A stretch of 64,000 bases of DNA, taken from contig OZ022259.1 in the NCBI GenBank assembly GCA_963978905.1, positions 55,260,727 through 55,324,726 of the forward strand, given 5' to 3'. Below are positions 35,459 through 47,835 of this stretch, in pieces (the stretch's first letter is position 1; every line of letters begins with the position of its first letter). Position numbers and translations under genes: made by a program. The notes beneath the pieces are model-generated. The model was not told the DNA's origin. It was given only the letters and a program-made list of their open reading frames with translations, and made no database searches. The DNA is from Trichostrongylus colubriformis (Eukaryota; Nematoda; Chromadorea; Rhabditida; Trichostrongylidae).

Positions 35459-35462
35459 TAAA
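35457..35462 (+). terminator. Poly(A) signal overlapping the stop codon
   Basis: AATAAA shares its first two bases with the TAA stop of the lectin/vWA gene, which implies a very short 3' UTR. Confidence 0.55.
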
Positions 35463-36413
35463 ACTGTTCCTACACTTTTCTTCCTCTCTTTTACGCATTG
35501 TTAAACTACTATACTTTCTAGAACACTGTATTTTTCTATTTTGTACGAGCCATAAATGTCGTCTCTTTAAGGGAGTACTACCTTGAAAATTCGCCATAAG
35601 TCAGCGTTTTTGGGCAACGTCGGGCATTTCTCTTCCGTTCGGAGAAGAAAATTCAATCGATGGGCGTTTGTAATGACCTATGGCTGAGATGTCAGTCGAG
35701 AGTTAACAAGCATCATCAGAGAACTTCCAGTTTCCTATCTCATATCTTTACCTTTCACTAGGAGAAGCCTAGTTCCGTATGCATACAAATTAATCATTTC
35801 CACTAGAGAAACCATTAGATGCTGACGCATGAATTGCGCATATGGTCTTCTGAATCATTATGAGCTGACGTTTCAGTGACAGGGAGTTATAAAGTCCCGT
35901 CCGACACGAAGCTTTGGCCCATAACTCAGCAACCTTGTAGTTTCTTACTATAAAGTTATTTGTTCTCCTGTTCGCTTGTTCATAGATACTTGATAGGTCA
36001 ATGGATATGTGGGAAATGGAACGCCTAATGCCATAGAAATGCAAATGTTGATGGCTGAAGATTTGGCCTGCTCGACTAGCTACCTCTTATTCAAAACATC
36101 CAGATGTAGTCGTTGTTAGGGGTTTACTCAACAGGAATCTCATAAATCTCCTTTTGATAGGGAAGGAGACGGGGTAATGGTAGAATATTGAGAGTGATAT
36201 TCATCAATAAGAGCTGATTAGGTGCGTTAGACTGTCACTAGTCATAAATCTTGTGTGGGGCGGCATGGACACATGGAAGAAATCGCCCACGGAAATATGA
36301 GTCGCTCTTTTACTCATACATTTATGTTGTATTTGCGTACTACGTGCCTCATGCAAAGCACAAGAGTGATAAGAGCCAATAACAAGTGAGTATAGCGAAG
36401 CCTCCTGCACCCC

Positions 36414-36485
36414 TTACTACCACGCTACCACAGCACAGGCCTTCGATTCTCTGCAAATCTGTGCTGTGGTAGCGCAGGCCTGTAG
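36414..36485. repeat. Hairpin around CTACCACAGCACAG
   Basis: CTACCACAGCACAG and its exact complement are separated by about 26 bases. The outer parts (CAGGCCT) also recur. Confidence 0.7.
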
Positions 36486-36575
36486 AGGATTGTGCATTTC
36501 GTTCTTTTCTTGATATCAGTAGCGGCAAAAAGCAAACAGCACGATGTTAGAGATGCTTAGAGCGGTAGCACCTTT

Positions 36576-38038
36576 ATGGTTAAAATAGGTAGTGCCGAAA
36601 GATCACTCACGAGATTCCTCGGTCCAAGCACTCGTAAGTTACATGAAAAGCTACAACGAAAGCAACTACATAATGCATCGATCCCCAATGTATTCATACT
36701 TAAAAAATGTCAGCTGTCACTTGTAGAACTTTATGAAGTCATGATGATTGTTCGTTCAGTCGCTAATGGAGCACGGTGTTTTTAGCGGGATCGTTGTGTA
36801 TCGTGGGGAAAGGAGTTCAATCCACGACGTGCGACGTTCGGCGCGATACGTATGAGCGTGGAGTGCCGTGCTCTATATAGTTCCGTGTTCTAAGGCTAAA
36901 ATAAGGCACGGAGTAAGGTAGCTGCTTTGAAACTCATTCACACTATACCACTTTACTTGATAAACGAATTGCAACTTTTCTACGATTGTTTTTTCAATAA
37001 CACAGTAAGTTGGTTGGGTTATTCTGGGTTGGCCGATCGCATTGCCGAGTAGCAGAAGTCCATATAGCTCCGTTATCATTACCGAAGCAACGTTCAGAAG
37101 TGGCTTTAAATCTAGTGCTAATTTCCGAGATCGTCAATGTTACCCTTGCTCTCACGACCTCGATCGATACACTCACTGTTCCGCTCATATTTTGATTGCT
37201 CACCGCCTATTACCGCATTTTTTTTCTTTTTTTTTCTGGCACTTTTTGCTCTTGGTGACAAGGCTTGAAAGAAAATTTGTCGTTCATTTTTCAAATGCGA
37301 TGCCCTCGATTCACGAGTTACAAACGATGAGAAGTCGGTGTTTTTTCTGTCAGATAATCCTTCGACGTTTTAATGAAAGGATGGGAAAATTGATCGCTCT
37401 GAATAGCGCTTGGTTCTGTCACGCAAGTGTGATATTTCAGGTAATAGGATTTGGTGGACCAGAGTCTCGCTTCTTGAGAAAAATGGTGATCTCCGAAGTT
37501 ACTGGATCGTGGCAGTTCCTTATGACCCACACTCATCTCATCTAGACGTACTCCACATCTATATTCATATTTACATTTCTACTGAGGTTCCCGAATAATT
37601 ACGTGCGCGCGACACTCTCCTCCTTTTCAATTACTGTGAAATGCATGTGTCCATACTTTTTATTTTTTTATAGTATTCGCTTGTTTCTTATTATTGTTTC
37701 GCAAGGAAAAATTTTTGTTTTACTGGCATGACTAAGACCTGCCCAAGCCGTGACGCGATTGCGCAGTCATATAGTTATATACTCTATATTAAATTGCAGA
37801 ATAATTTTTGCGACATTTTCCCCGCAATTTCTCGAAAACACCCAAGAACTGCTGTAAATGGGATCATGGAGAGGGCAGCCAGTACAGTTTACCAGTTTGC
37901 TTGGATTATTCAAATCTCCACACCTGCGGACTAAAAAGGAATAGGATAACACTAAATGTCACAAAAATTCCGTACTTCCCAATACTTTATTGTTCACCAC
38001 TCAACCTATCATTTTATCCGGAAGACTGGAAAAACTAG
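36576..38038 (+). CDS. Tentative three-exon gene, unknown product
   Basis: Exons 36576-36633 (ATG, strong GTAAGTT donor), 37441-37547 (acceptor GATATTTCAG, weak GTACTC donor) and 37847-38038 (acceptor ACACCCAAG, stop TAG). All phases fit, giving 118 residues. The middle exon is rich in Trp/Tyr (RIWWTRVS, SYWIVAVPYDP). The last has five Cys. No signal peptide and no family recognised. A frame in the opposite direction also looks open around 37.4 kb, so the model is provisional. Confidence 0.35.
36958..37079 (-). CDS. Possible signal-peptide exon
   Basis: From ATG at 37079 the frame reads a short hydrophobic leader (LYGLLLLGNAIG) and runs 41 codons to a GTAAAG donor. A possible later exon on the same strand lies near 35.95-36.02 kb. 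It overlaps the intron of the tentative + gene, so only one may be real. Confidence 0.25.
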
Positions 38039-38640
38039 CAAAGCCAGTGGGCGGCTCGAGGCAAAAGTAGTCGACCAGTATTCGTCTAATCTTTGAGATA
38101 ATGCTATTTTTATATATTGTCTCTGAGAACGACATCTTCAGAGCATGTTACCTCAGTGAAACATACCTTATTAATGTGTGCGAAACCATTTTATTATCTC
38201 ACAGCGGGGGCGATACGGGACAAGAGCTTAAGATTTTACTGACTTTCGACCTGGCCGATTGCCAGTTAGTTGCTCCAAATAGACACAGTAGCCACGAAAT
38301 CAATCAGAAGACATAAATATGCGCAAAGTTTTGCTGCTTAGGTGCGGTGAATACCGATCGACAAAAGCGTATCAGCGATCAAGATTCGATTTCAAGTCGA
38401 CGCTACCATGCGCATTAGCAAGCACGCAGACACAACCTCTTCAATCGCGCAAAATGAAGTGCCTGACGCGCAAAAGAAACCGAGGCGGCGTTGCACCGTG
38501 CGACTTTCGGCTCTGCTTCCTCGCTAGCCACCTTAAAAATTCCAAGCCGTCCCCTTTGGGACTAGCGACGTCGTATCGGCTCTTCTAAGCTCCTTTCACT
38601 ACATCCCGTGATTCAATCGGAATGTTTCCTGCAATCATCC

Positions 38641-38757
38641 CATGGAGTACTATTGGGCTGATTTCGATGTTGAATTCCTAAAGCGCCTTAACTACTTCCT
38701 CAAGCTGACGCACTTCATGAAAGCAACGCGAAAAATGGAGAAGTTTTTCGAATGAAC
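38641..38757 (+). CDS. Short ORF, 38 residues, uncertain
   Basis: Starts MEYYWADFDVEFLKRLNYF and ends TGA. Amino-acid use looks protein-like, but no splice sites or neighbours support it. It could be a relic of a mobile element. Confidence 0.2.
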
Positions 38758-38769
38758 CAGTTGTAGCTT

Positions 38770-39184
38770 CCCTTCTTTCACTGCTGAAATAGAGCGGTTG
38801 AGTTAAAGAAAATCGCATGAACAAAGAGCTCCTAGACAATAAATCGTCAAATGTAAGAATTTTGGTACATTATGCAACTTGGTGGATAAGGTATGATCTT
38901 TCCTGATTACAGATGCTTGCCCTTGTGCCGAGATTTGACCCCGATCTTCAATACCTGTCGTCAGCTGCCCATGTGCAATATTTATGTCTTTTCCAGATAT
39001 TGATTACTTCATACTTTCACCTTATTTCTCTACTATTATAGCTGTGATTTTCAACACCTTTAGATTGATCGGTGAGTGCAATGAACAAATTTGCAGTTCC
39101 GTGGAACGCAGGAAGCGAAGAGCAACATCATTCGCCCTGCCCCCATCCTCATTCCAATGAACAGTGAGTTTCTCGATTAGTATA
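38770..39184. other. No feature recognised
   Basis: AT-rich, only short frames. Confidence 0.4.
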
Positions 39185-39925
39185 CAGGGGGTACCAAAAA
39201 AAGGAATAATTTTGATCACGGCTCACATCCGCTATGTATACAAAACATAGGGAAACGAAAAAGATAAAAGTATTGGGGCAAAATAATCCCGAAATGTTCC
39301 TTCAGAAACAGGAGCAAGCTGAGACTCACTACTTCTACCTCCGTCAAAATACGGAGCGTTCAGTCGGCGCGGTCGGGCTTCAGAGCACCTGCGCTATTAA
39401 GGTCCGCTTGAAACAGTGGAGCCGGGTTCCAAGGTAGGCATTTAGTGGGGAGCTTCCTATGGATTGGCTCTCCGGTTGATGGTAGTCACGGAATCCTTGC
39501 TGCTCGGACTACGCTGCTATGTATGATCCGAAGTATCACTTTTAATACCTCAACCCCCCTCCGGAGGGGTTTCGGTGGTAAGAGCACGTTCTGGTTCTTG
39601 GAAACTAAAGGTGCTGGAGACCCGAAAAAACAGAATGTTCAAGATCACCAGCCAACATGAATTCTCTTAAGTACCCAGAGTGAACGGAACTCAGCAAGGC
39701 TCTGAAGGGCGACGAAATTTCCGATTTTGCCGTGTTGAGGTGACGCATCGTGTTCACTGGGAATAATCTCCCAATCCTGTGCAGGAGGCTGTTACCAAGC
39801 TAATTAATAGGAGGAGATGTGCTCTTGAATTCGGGGATGAAAATACCTCGTCAGGGTTTGCTGAAGTTCGATTAAAGTAGGGTTGAAGTGGAGCAGAAAA
39901 ATTACTTATTTTATTGGCGCCCCTT
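39185..39925 (-). mobile_element. MITE, CAGGGGGTGCC family, copy 2
   Basis: TATACAGGGGGTACC at one end and GGCGCCCCTTG at the other. Inverted relative to the copies at 1.7 and 58.0 kb. It ends 6 bp before another MITE. Confidence 0.8.
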
Positions 39926-39931
39926 GCATAT

Positions 39932-40081
39932 ACCAGTTGGGTTATCGCACAGTACTGCGCGAGTAACACACCAGAATTACGAATGGGGGAATGGTCGATA
40001 CTGTCTGATCGATACCGAAGAAGTTCATTTCACACAGTACCACATTTTGTCAAGCGCAGTACTGAGCGCCAGCCCAACTGG
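39932..40081. mobile_element. 150-bp MITE, CCAGTTGG family
   Basis: ACCAGTTGGG and CCCAACTGG termini, with inner inverted matches around CAGTACTG(A/C)GCG. It is the most complete short member of the family in the window. Confidence 0.75.
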
Positions 40082-41400
40082 CATCTCTACAAATACTATC
40101 TATCACAGTTTGGAATACCGCGTTGTTCAGCAGTCGAAACATTCTGTTGCTACTGATATCGGAGTGCAAAGTATTAATTGCTTCATCCTCTTGCTGAGCA
40201 TTGAGCTTAAAGGCACTATCCGCGTTAATCGCATCGCTATTTACCTTGTCGCAGCCGATAGCCCCCCGGGTAACTGTCGAGGTTGTACCCTTTGGCGGCA
40301 CCACGAGGCCTCCTGGCTGCGCTAGGCCCGCGGGAAGCAACTGCAACCCCGACCATCAACTGCGACCACACCTGGCAATGGACGAAGCTTATTCCAACGT
40401 GGCATTTACGTGTTCCTTTGATTCATGCGATAAGATAGGATAAAGAAGAAGTTTCAGTGGTTAAAGACACGTTTACATGAAGAAACAGCTGATATCTCAG
40501 GGTTCATCATGATGCCATCCAACGGGAACTGATTCAAAGGCTCGTTTTCACGCTTCAATCTCGTACAAGGCCAGATGTCAGAAGGCCTCATTTCTGCCGT
40601 TTTCGGAGGCTTCTTTCGAATTTTTCTTCTTCCATGTATTCTCTAGCACCTCTAAATTTCATGGTTTAGCTCTTAAACCTATTCAAGGTGATCGCGGAAA
40701 GTGTCTCTGAGCTACTAGTGTCGATAATCTAGCCATTTACTATTGTATAGGCACCGCTGAAGAACGCTACCACTCTTCGGAAGTCCGAATGATTGAGCGA
40801 TCGATATCTCTTTTTACGATGATATCGATGACCACTGTAAAGTGTGTTTATCCACTAATCACTTTACACTTCGGCTGAAGTTGTCACTATTGGAGATTAA
40901 CATGGTTCAGAGATCGATAGTGCGGTATTCGATTGCATCGTGGTAGCAATTTGTACACTTGAAAGTGAGTGAAAGTGAGTAACTCACAAAATCAATGAAA
41001 ATCAATAGAATATGCACAGCACGGATGCCTATCGCTATGATTTCAGTTATCAAGCACCAAGCAAGGAATAGTCAGAATTTCATGACAAGTGGTACCGTCG
41101 TCTCCTTCGTTGAACGTGCAGTCGAAGGTGTACCAATACCCAGCTCTAATTTTCGAATTTGGGTCGAAATTTCAAATGGACTGGGAACTTACCCATGGAG
41201 GTAGTTCGACCTCCTAAACACGAATGTCAAATCCGTTTCGCGCAAAAACGCTTCGTTCGTGCGCTATGAGCGCCAAAAGCTAAAAAATTGGACCGTCAAA
41301 CTTGCTGAAAACTGGCAATAGAGGGCAGTTCGGAGTTTAGAATGTGATTACTGCACTTAATCTTCATAGTCGAATGTTGACGAGCCCAAAAACTAAAAAT
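40082..41400. other. Unassigned
   Basis: An 80-codon + frame at 40201-40443 starts with a hydrophobic run (ALSALIASLFTLS) followed by Pro/Cys-rich sequence. It has no ATG at its head and the opposite strand is also open. Otherwise nothing recognised. Confidence 0.3.
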
Positions 41401-41409
41401 CTAAATTTT

Positions 41410-41485
41410 GCAAAAATTTGTCCTTAGTGGAGATCGAACCATCAACCCGGTTTTTGGCATTTGTAGAGCCGCGCAGCAAAAATGG
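41410..41485 (-). repeat. Degenerate tRNA-like sequence
   Basis: On the minus strand GTCC and GGAC close a ~71-nt unit that contains GATGGTTCGATCTCC, a box-B-like motif. Acceptor and T stems have several mismatches, so a pseudo-tRNA or SINE relic. Confidence 0.3.
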
Positions 41486-41999
41486 ACATCAGTTATATGA
41501 TTCTTGTACGTACCCCCATACATGCAAAAAACAGCTTTCAAAAAGAGCGTCATGTGTTGGAAGACCTTCCTCGTTAGTTTCATATGTTGCAGGATCCTTG
41601 AGGAAAATGTCGACGACTGTGTGGCTGCTGTCCACTTCTTGTGCAATATGACGATTTGACAATCCCAGCGCTTTTTTGCGACAATTTGTCCTTTTTCAAA
41701 ATCAGATAAGGGTTTTCTCTCCCCATTACCTGAAAAAGAAAGACACTACAGCAGCAAAACGTTTAAACAAATACAGATGAGAAGCGACGGAAAAACTTAG
41801 GGTGGCTTTATCATTTTGCACCATCGCAAAAGCTGCATTCTTGAAAAGTTTGATTTTGATCTGGAACTTAGTTTTGATGTACGAATGCGCGGTCACATTT
41901 GCTACATTAATAGCTGAAAAGTTTCCAAGAGACTTCTTACTATGATAGTTTTGAAACAATTTACGAGTGGCTTTGTCATTATGCACCGCAGTGTATGTA

Positions 42000-42640
42000 A
42001 GAAATTGAGAGCATCCTCATTCCAATACACTATAGACAGTAAACAAAGCTTCTGAGATATAATGGCGCCAACGAAATCTGAGTTCTGATCGAGGAATTTG
42101 GGACAACAAGGGTGACATGGCAGATCACCAAGGGCTGTCCACAGATGTGCTTTGAACACGAGGGAACAGTCTGGATTGTGCGATTTGTCTTATTGAGATG
42201 ATTTTTTTAGTTTTCCTTTCGGGCATGCTTGAGCTGCAGACAAGGGGCGCGAACCAGTACAGGAGTTCAAGCCTATCAAGGAGGAACGCACGCGGCGGAA
42301 ACCAGGCCGGTATTCTCTGTGTCAGCATTCTTTTATGACTGCAACTGCAGTGATTCAGTTTGATTCAGCTTTTTCATCAGCAAGCTGTTTGATGATGTAA
42401 ACTGCAAGACGTCACGACATTCTTTTTGATGCACATTTGTTGAGATGCATGTAAAAAATGAGCACTGTTTAAGGTTCCAACTCCACGGATGGAGGAATGG
42501 CCATCAAGTTTCGTTTACACGAAAAGGCCGGGGATGGCATTCAATGGCCTCTGCAATCTATGCAGACATAAATGAGAAGCATCCATTTTGTGATCGCGTG
42601 AAGCTATCAACACGCGTTCGGTGAATTTTTCATGATCGAT
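42000..42640 (+). pseudogene. Decayed copy of lectin exons 3-4 with flanking introns
   Basis: Aligns with 13970-14630. The first exon copy keeps EFKPIK but has a stop just before it. The second keeps STDGGMAIKFR, then frameshifts. The intron between them also aligns, so this is a DNA-level duplication and not a retrocopy. Confidence 0.7.
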
Positions 42641-43176
42641 TGTAATTCATTCTTGAATCAAGCCGCATCACTCTCAATAAAAGGATATTTGAAAAGTGCA
42701 CTTTAAATGGGCATTGACTCCTTCATTGTGGATACGGTCAGTCAGGTCATGATGAGTTGCAATGCCTAGCAACTGTAATGAAGTGGCATGTGCGACAGGA
42801 TGAGGTACAAGCCAGGAAATGAATAATGGGCCACATCATCAAGGAACACAGTCGCAGTACGCGGAATCCGACTGTATTCCTTGATGGTGAGGCTGAAGAA
42901 AGATGGAGAAAGAAAAGGCCCTCGAGGGATACAGTGTCAGAACTTTTATTTCAACGCCAAAGAATGAGACCGCTTGCATAAGTGGATTAATCAAAGCTGC
43001 ATGGCATCTTTGTTTGACACATCACTCCCGTCATCACACATCACTCACTTCTCACCAGTGCCGTGTAACACATGAAATACATCGCGCAGCTAGTACTACT
43101 TTAGTAACAACTCAAAGGCAGTGGTTAAGGGTAATTCTGTTGTATCATTCATTCCCATCTTTGATAGGCCGGTGTT

Positions 43177-43482
43177 ATGAGGCTTGCCAAGCGCACTATT
43201 TCAGAATGGGCGCGGATTTTCGAAGATGGAGTAAAGGACATCAACGATGGACGAGGTGACACCCATAATATTCATCCTGCCCCTGAAAAGCGGGTGAATG
43301 TAATCAAACCTCGCGTGGTGAAGCATAAATACCGGAGCATAGTCAAGCTTCCCTGGCGTTCCACTTTCCATCATCAGCTGAATTGTGTCCACGGAACTGG
43401 GAACGTTCACGATGGAATGAGATTGGGAATCGCATCTTCTAAGAAAGCGCAAGTTCAGGAGCTAAGCCGTAGTGCCCCATAG
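43177..43482 (+). pseudogene. Possible mariner-type transposase N-terminus
   Basis: The frame has a TISEWARIFEDGV segment and an EKRVNVIKPRVV helix, then NVHDGMRLGI, in the order of the paired HTH motifs of mariner transposases. No catalytic region follows. The upstream CAGTGCCGTGT region also occurs near 162-180. Confidence 0.4.
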
Positions 43483-43689
43483 AGTGCTGAAGTGGGATAA
43501 TTCTACTTTTACTTGGAGCTTATATTCACATCGGGGTAAAGTATTGTTTCCCGCGATGATTATGCTTCTTTCAGAGGATTTCGCAGAAATCATCGCCGGA
43601 ATTTAAGTTCTTCTACTGTCCATATAATTATGTATTTTACTGCGTGCCAGGCTACGTCTGAGATACAGCCCTTCGAAATGATGTCCACG

Positions 43690-43865
43690 AGGTGGGACTG
43701 TCCGTAGAGGAGCGTAATTTGAAACGCGGAGTGGGAGGCATCAACAAACACGAAAATTTGAACTGCGCTCCTCCCGCCAACAACTCTTGAAAGGTCAACG
43801 GGCGGGAACTCGAAGGAGTTGCTGTCTTCAGTTTTTCGGTTTTTAGAAAATTTCCTGTTTTTCCC
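43690..43865 (-). repeat. Dispersed repeat shared with 59735-59890
   Basis: About 150 bp align in opposite orientation (GAGTTCCCGCC, GGCGGGAGGAG). Probably a MITE part. Confidence 0.6.
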
Positions 43866-44543
43866 ATGTCTTTGTCAGAGCATGAATCAAGTATAGTTAT
43901 TTCGAACAGAATTAGATTCATGGAACTTCCGTGCACGGTTCCTTTGAACAAAATGAATTGCGTAGGTAAATGCACGAATTTCAAGGATTTTCATCTATAT
44001 CCAGCAATCCATCCTGTCAGGTCTGCGGGCGGAACCTCGTTTCCCATGCAAATTTTCATAAAAGATTGTTCATATTAAACTGGTCATCGCATGCTCTCGC
44101 ATTCACGATGAGGGGATTATGGACGGCAGACGAAGGCATGAACCTCCGCAATGGACAGACTTCATTCTGAAGCCATTTCTCTGTCCAGTCACTTTCTTGA
44201 AGCCATAAACTCCGTTGACGGATGCCAAGCTTCAGGTCTTTCGTATGTATGCCAAACGTGCGGGTCTTCAGAGGTTAGAGGTTCCAAAATCACTCTTCAT
44301 CTTTTCTGAATAGATATCGTGAAAGTGGTGATTGGTGTGACCAGGGGTTTCGTATCAGATGATTCTCAAAGCGACGAACATGTCCTACGCCTTACTTGAG
44401 GCACAACTCACACTGGGACCCAACTAATACGGTACCATAGCTGGCACCCTACGCGTCTCTTGCCATACCCATCGTAGAAGACCTTGATGTGTGATGTGGG
44501 TGCCTTGCTTCCTTCCTTGGCGAGAAAAAACCAATGAATTCAG

Positions 44544-45590
44544 TACTGGCGGATCCATGCAAATCATTTTGTGGAATGGATAAGCGTAAGAATGCCTCCT
44601 GGGGTCTAAAGAGTGTTATGTGAGGGAACTATGGATTTCGTCTGTCATCAGGTTTTTAAAGAAGGAGAACGATGGATTTGTGGATTTATCCTCGCAGTTT
44701 CTGTATAGATCACGACAAAGAGCCTGAAGTGGCCTCCTTCTGCCAACTTATATCTTCCCCCTTGAGCACTCGCATAGTTGCTGGATCAGTAATAGTCACA
44801 GAAACCGCCTGCGAGATTCAGTCAGATCACTAGTAGAATCAGCGCAAATCGCTTTTGATCTATGGGATCGTTGACACGAATCGTTCCAAATATCGACCCG
44901 CTCGATTCCTCGCATGTCCTGGGTGTCTTTGCCTTATTCTGAACCATCTTTTCGCCTTTTTCTTCTCATCGATATTTATAGTGTTCTGCCTACGTGAGTA
45001 GTTGTAGCAGAAATGTTTCATCAACGAGCTCCTTCCATTTTAATATTAGGTGAAATTCACACTTTCCAACTCATAGTCACTTCTTCGTACTTCCTAACAG
45101 CTTTATGAGCTCGATTTTGTTGTGCTGAGATGTGAATGTAACAAAAGGTCCACCACTCATGTTCACATATTGGAGCGTCCAATCAGATTTGCTAGGCTTA
45201 CTGAACTTTCAGTAGTGAGCGAGCGCTCCGCTTTTTCGGATGGTTCTTCTTTAAAGGCACCAGTAGAGGTAAGGAAAACTGAGATCTGGGAGCACGTGTT
45301 CTCTGAAAACGAATCTTCTACTTCAGAAGAAGGCATATGTGGCGAAAATCGCATTGAAGAATGAGGCTTGGGTTCTTATGACGACCCCGCAGCACGGCAC
45401 GTCGTCCTCCGGAGTCGCCGGGGAGAGGTGGGAAAGCGATTGCGGCCGGCTGATTCAGCCTCTGGCCTGTCTGCAGTCCACCCCGGCTAGTGACGCAGAG
45501 GGACGCGAGAGAAAAGGGGGATTTCCGGGTTCGTATTCCTCGGTTTTTTCGCAGTTTTATGTCGCTCTTTCGCTACTCTTATATTGCTGA
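44544..45590 (+). CDS. Single-pass membrane protein, 3' part of a gene (5+ exons)
   Basis: Exons 44544-44619, 44662-44788, 44843-44993, 45213-45268 and 45327-45590. Introns are 42, 54, 219 and 58 nt and phases agree throughout. The first enters in phase 1, so earlier exons are missing. The protein begins with Cys-rich, probably extracellular sequence (DPCKSFC, RSFCIDHD), then a hydrophobic segment ending FFFSSIFIVFCL that looks like a membrane span. A short polar tail follows (KKAYVAKIALKNEAW). The final exon's GC-rich 3' half may instead be non-coding past a GTGGGA donor near 45411. Family not recognised. Confidence 0.6.
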
Positions 45591-46247
45591 GCACATCTAC
45601 TTTCATAATCCCTCAATTTGATGTTTACCTCCGTCCCCGGTGTATTTAATCTCCTGAGTTCTCTAATTGTTGCTTCCCAGAACTGTTAGGTGAACATCGC
45701 GGATCTTTTCAGCTTACCCTGCGCGAACCATTGTCACAGAATATTTAAGCATGTTTTTGTTGAATTGCTGTCAGTGGGCCCGTGACAATCTTATACACTC
45801 ATAGTGTTGCACATCCTTGAACGCATGAGGTACTCTGACCTTCCCAGTGGTGCTGGCAAATGTGGGATCAGCCGAACAGAAGAAGTCTGCTGCCCTTTTC
45901 CGGTACGACCCCCACAGCATGGCCGCTTAAATTTGCACGGGAGCACTCCACCTACACTGACGGTGCAGCCCACGTGTGTGAGGTGGTGATACAAAATTGC
46001 CATATCAAAGGGAAGCCAAGAGAACAGGATCGAATTCGAGAAGTTTTTAGTAGGGTCGGGCGTTGTAGTGACTCGAGATGGGGGTTAAGTTCCCCGCGCC
46101 TGTCCGTTTTCCTCAAACTCGAGTAGATTTAGTGGGCAGCCGGGAGTAAGACTTGAAGAGCGGTATAAGCAGTGATCACTGGTCACGTCTGGACTTCAAT
46201 GACATTGCCCCAGCCCATTTGGATTTGCCGTAGCATTAGGTCTACTT

Positions 46248-47785
46248 GGGTGGGTACAAAGTGGTACGAATGAAAGTTTTCGCACATATGGTGCGAGGCT
46301 CTCGCACCTATGGTGCGAGGAAACAATCACTAGGTGCGAGAATCAAGGAGTCATCTGTTGCCCAAAACTTGCATTAACAGCAAGTAAGGTCAAGTAATTA
46401 AATTAACTGACTAGAAAGGGGAAGTAATGAGCGGAACAAACGTATATTCATAACATATTCACATATGATATGTGAATTTTTACTAATATAATCACCTGAA
46501 AATGCACAAAGTCAAACATGCAAATATACTTACAAAATTCACTTCTTTGACAAAGGCACATCGCTTCTTGAAGAAACTGTTAGTGTTGCTAAAATTCTTG
46601 GAACATACGCTACGACTTTTTTACACGAGCAGCAAGATATTTGAGGGAAGCTTGATATGAATATCCTAAAAATGAGGCGAAACAAAGAAGGAGAATAGTA
46701 AATGAAAAAACTAAGAAATCCAACCTAAGTGACTCAAACCGAGACCGCTCGAACAACAAGAAGGAAGACGGATGTTTCTCCAATGAGCCCAAACGATTCT
46801 AAGAGGTTGGTTGGGTTGAACAGATACCTTTCCTCACATTTTTAGACGAGTCCATGAGTTTCTCCCTACACATTTTGCTGGAAAATAACATGTTCGTCGA
46901 ATGGATGGGCATTATGCATCCCATCCACAGCGACGTTTTTTTTGAAAGGTGTTTGTAGAGGAGGAAAGAAATTTGTCTGGAATCCTCAACGGTTCACCTA
47001 TTTCTAGAATTCTGGAGACGCTGAGGTGGTCTCTCAAAAGTCCCTTAGCCGGTTTGCACTAGGTGGCGGTGCAGTGAATAGTTATAAATGACTATCTTTG
47101 CTGTCAATGAACCGTAGATCACATCAAATTTCTCACACTGCAAAAGTCACAAATTTCTTACTCACACTGCAAAATTCGGAGGTCTGCCTATCACCTCAGT
47201 GAGCAGCAGCCAAGCCACAGCTTCATCGTCTTTTTAATTATGACACAGTTATTACCTTGGTTAGCGGAACAATTCATTAAGTTCTTTATTTCACGTCCTA
47301 TATTTTTTAAAGTAATACTCTGGATGCTGTATTTCTGGACTTCGAAGTTTTAAGGTCATATCCATTTTTCCATGTTTGGTATATCAACAATGAATTATTT
47401 AAATTAACGCTATTATTAGTATTAAAGTTTATAATTGAAATCACTCGATTCCTTCTTCTATTTTGATACTTCCTTTTTCTAGTCAGAGTTCTTTAATTAC
47501 TTGAACTTACTTGCTATTAATAGGTTTTGGGGGGAAACGGTCGTTTGGCGCGGCACCTTGGAGCTAATTTGCCAATGGGGCAGCTCCTCCCCTAAAAAGG
47601 CTTAGGTAAATCTGGGAGAGTCCAGACGGCCCATGCGCCCCATTGGCAAATTAGCTGCAAGGGCCGCGCCAAACGACATACACCCGGTTTTGGGCAACAG
47701 ATGACCCCTTGATTCTCGCACCTCGTAATTGTTTCTTCGCACCATATGTGCGAAAATTTCAATTCGTACCACTTTGTACATACCC
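46248..47785. mobile_element. 1538-bp MULE-like element
   Basis: Terminal inverted repeats of about 120 bp start GGGTGGGTACAAAGTGG and end with the near complement. A 9-bp duplication GGTCTACTT flanks it (46239-46247, 47786-47794). Long terminal repeats plus 9-bp duplications are the Mutator signature. No transposase ORF. Its right end lies 51 bp past the stop of the minus-strand 97-residue gene. Confidence 0.92.
47538..47682. repeat. Foldback inside the MULE-like element
   Basis: TTTGGCGCGGC, then GAGCTAATTTGCCAATGGGG, and their complements at 47635-47682 form a ~45-bp inverted repeat around a ~55-bp centre, probably a nested MITE. Confidence 0.8.
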
Positions 47786-47835
47786 GGTCTACTTTGTGCA
47801 GTACGTGATTGCGCTACAATAGACGGTGCCTGATA

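Noticed and set aside
40201..40443. Secreted protein candidate with hydrophobic start
   Set aside because: No ATG, an in-frame stop just upstream, no clear acceptor, and the opposite strand is equally open.
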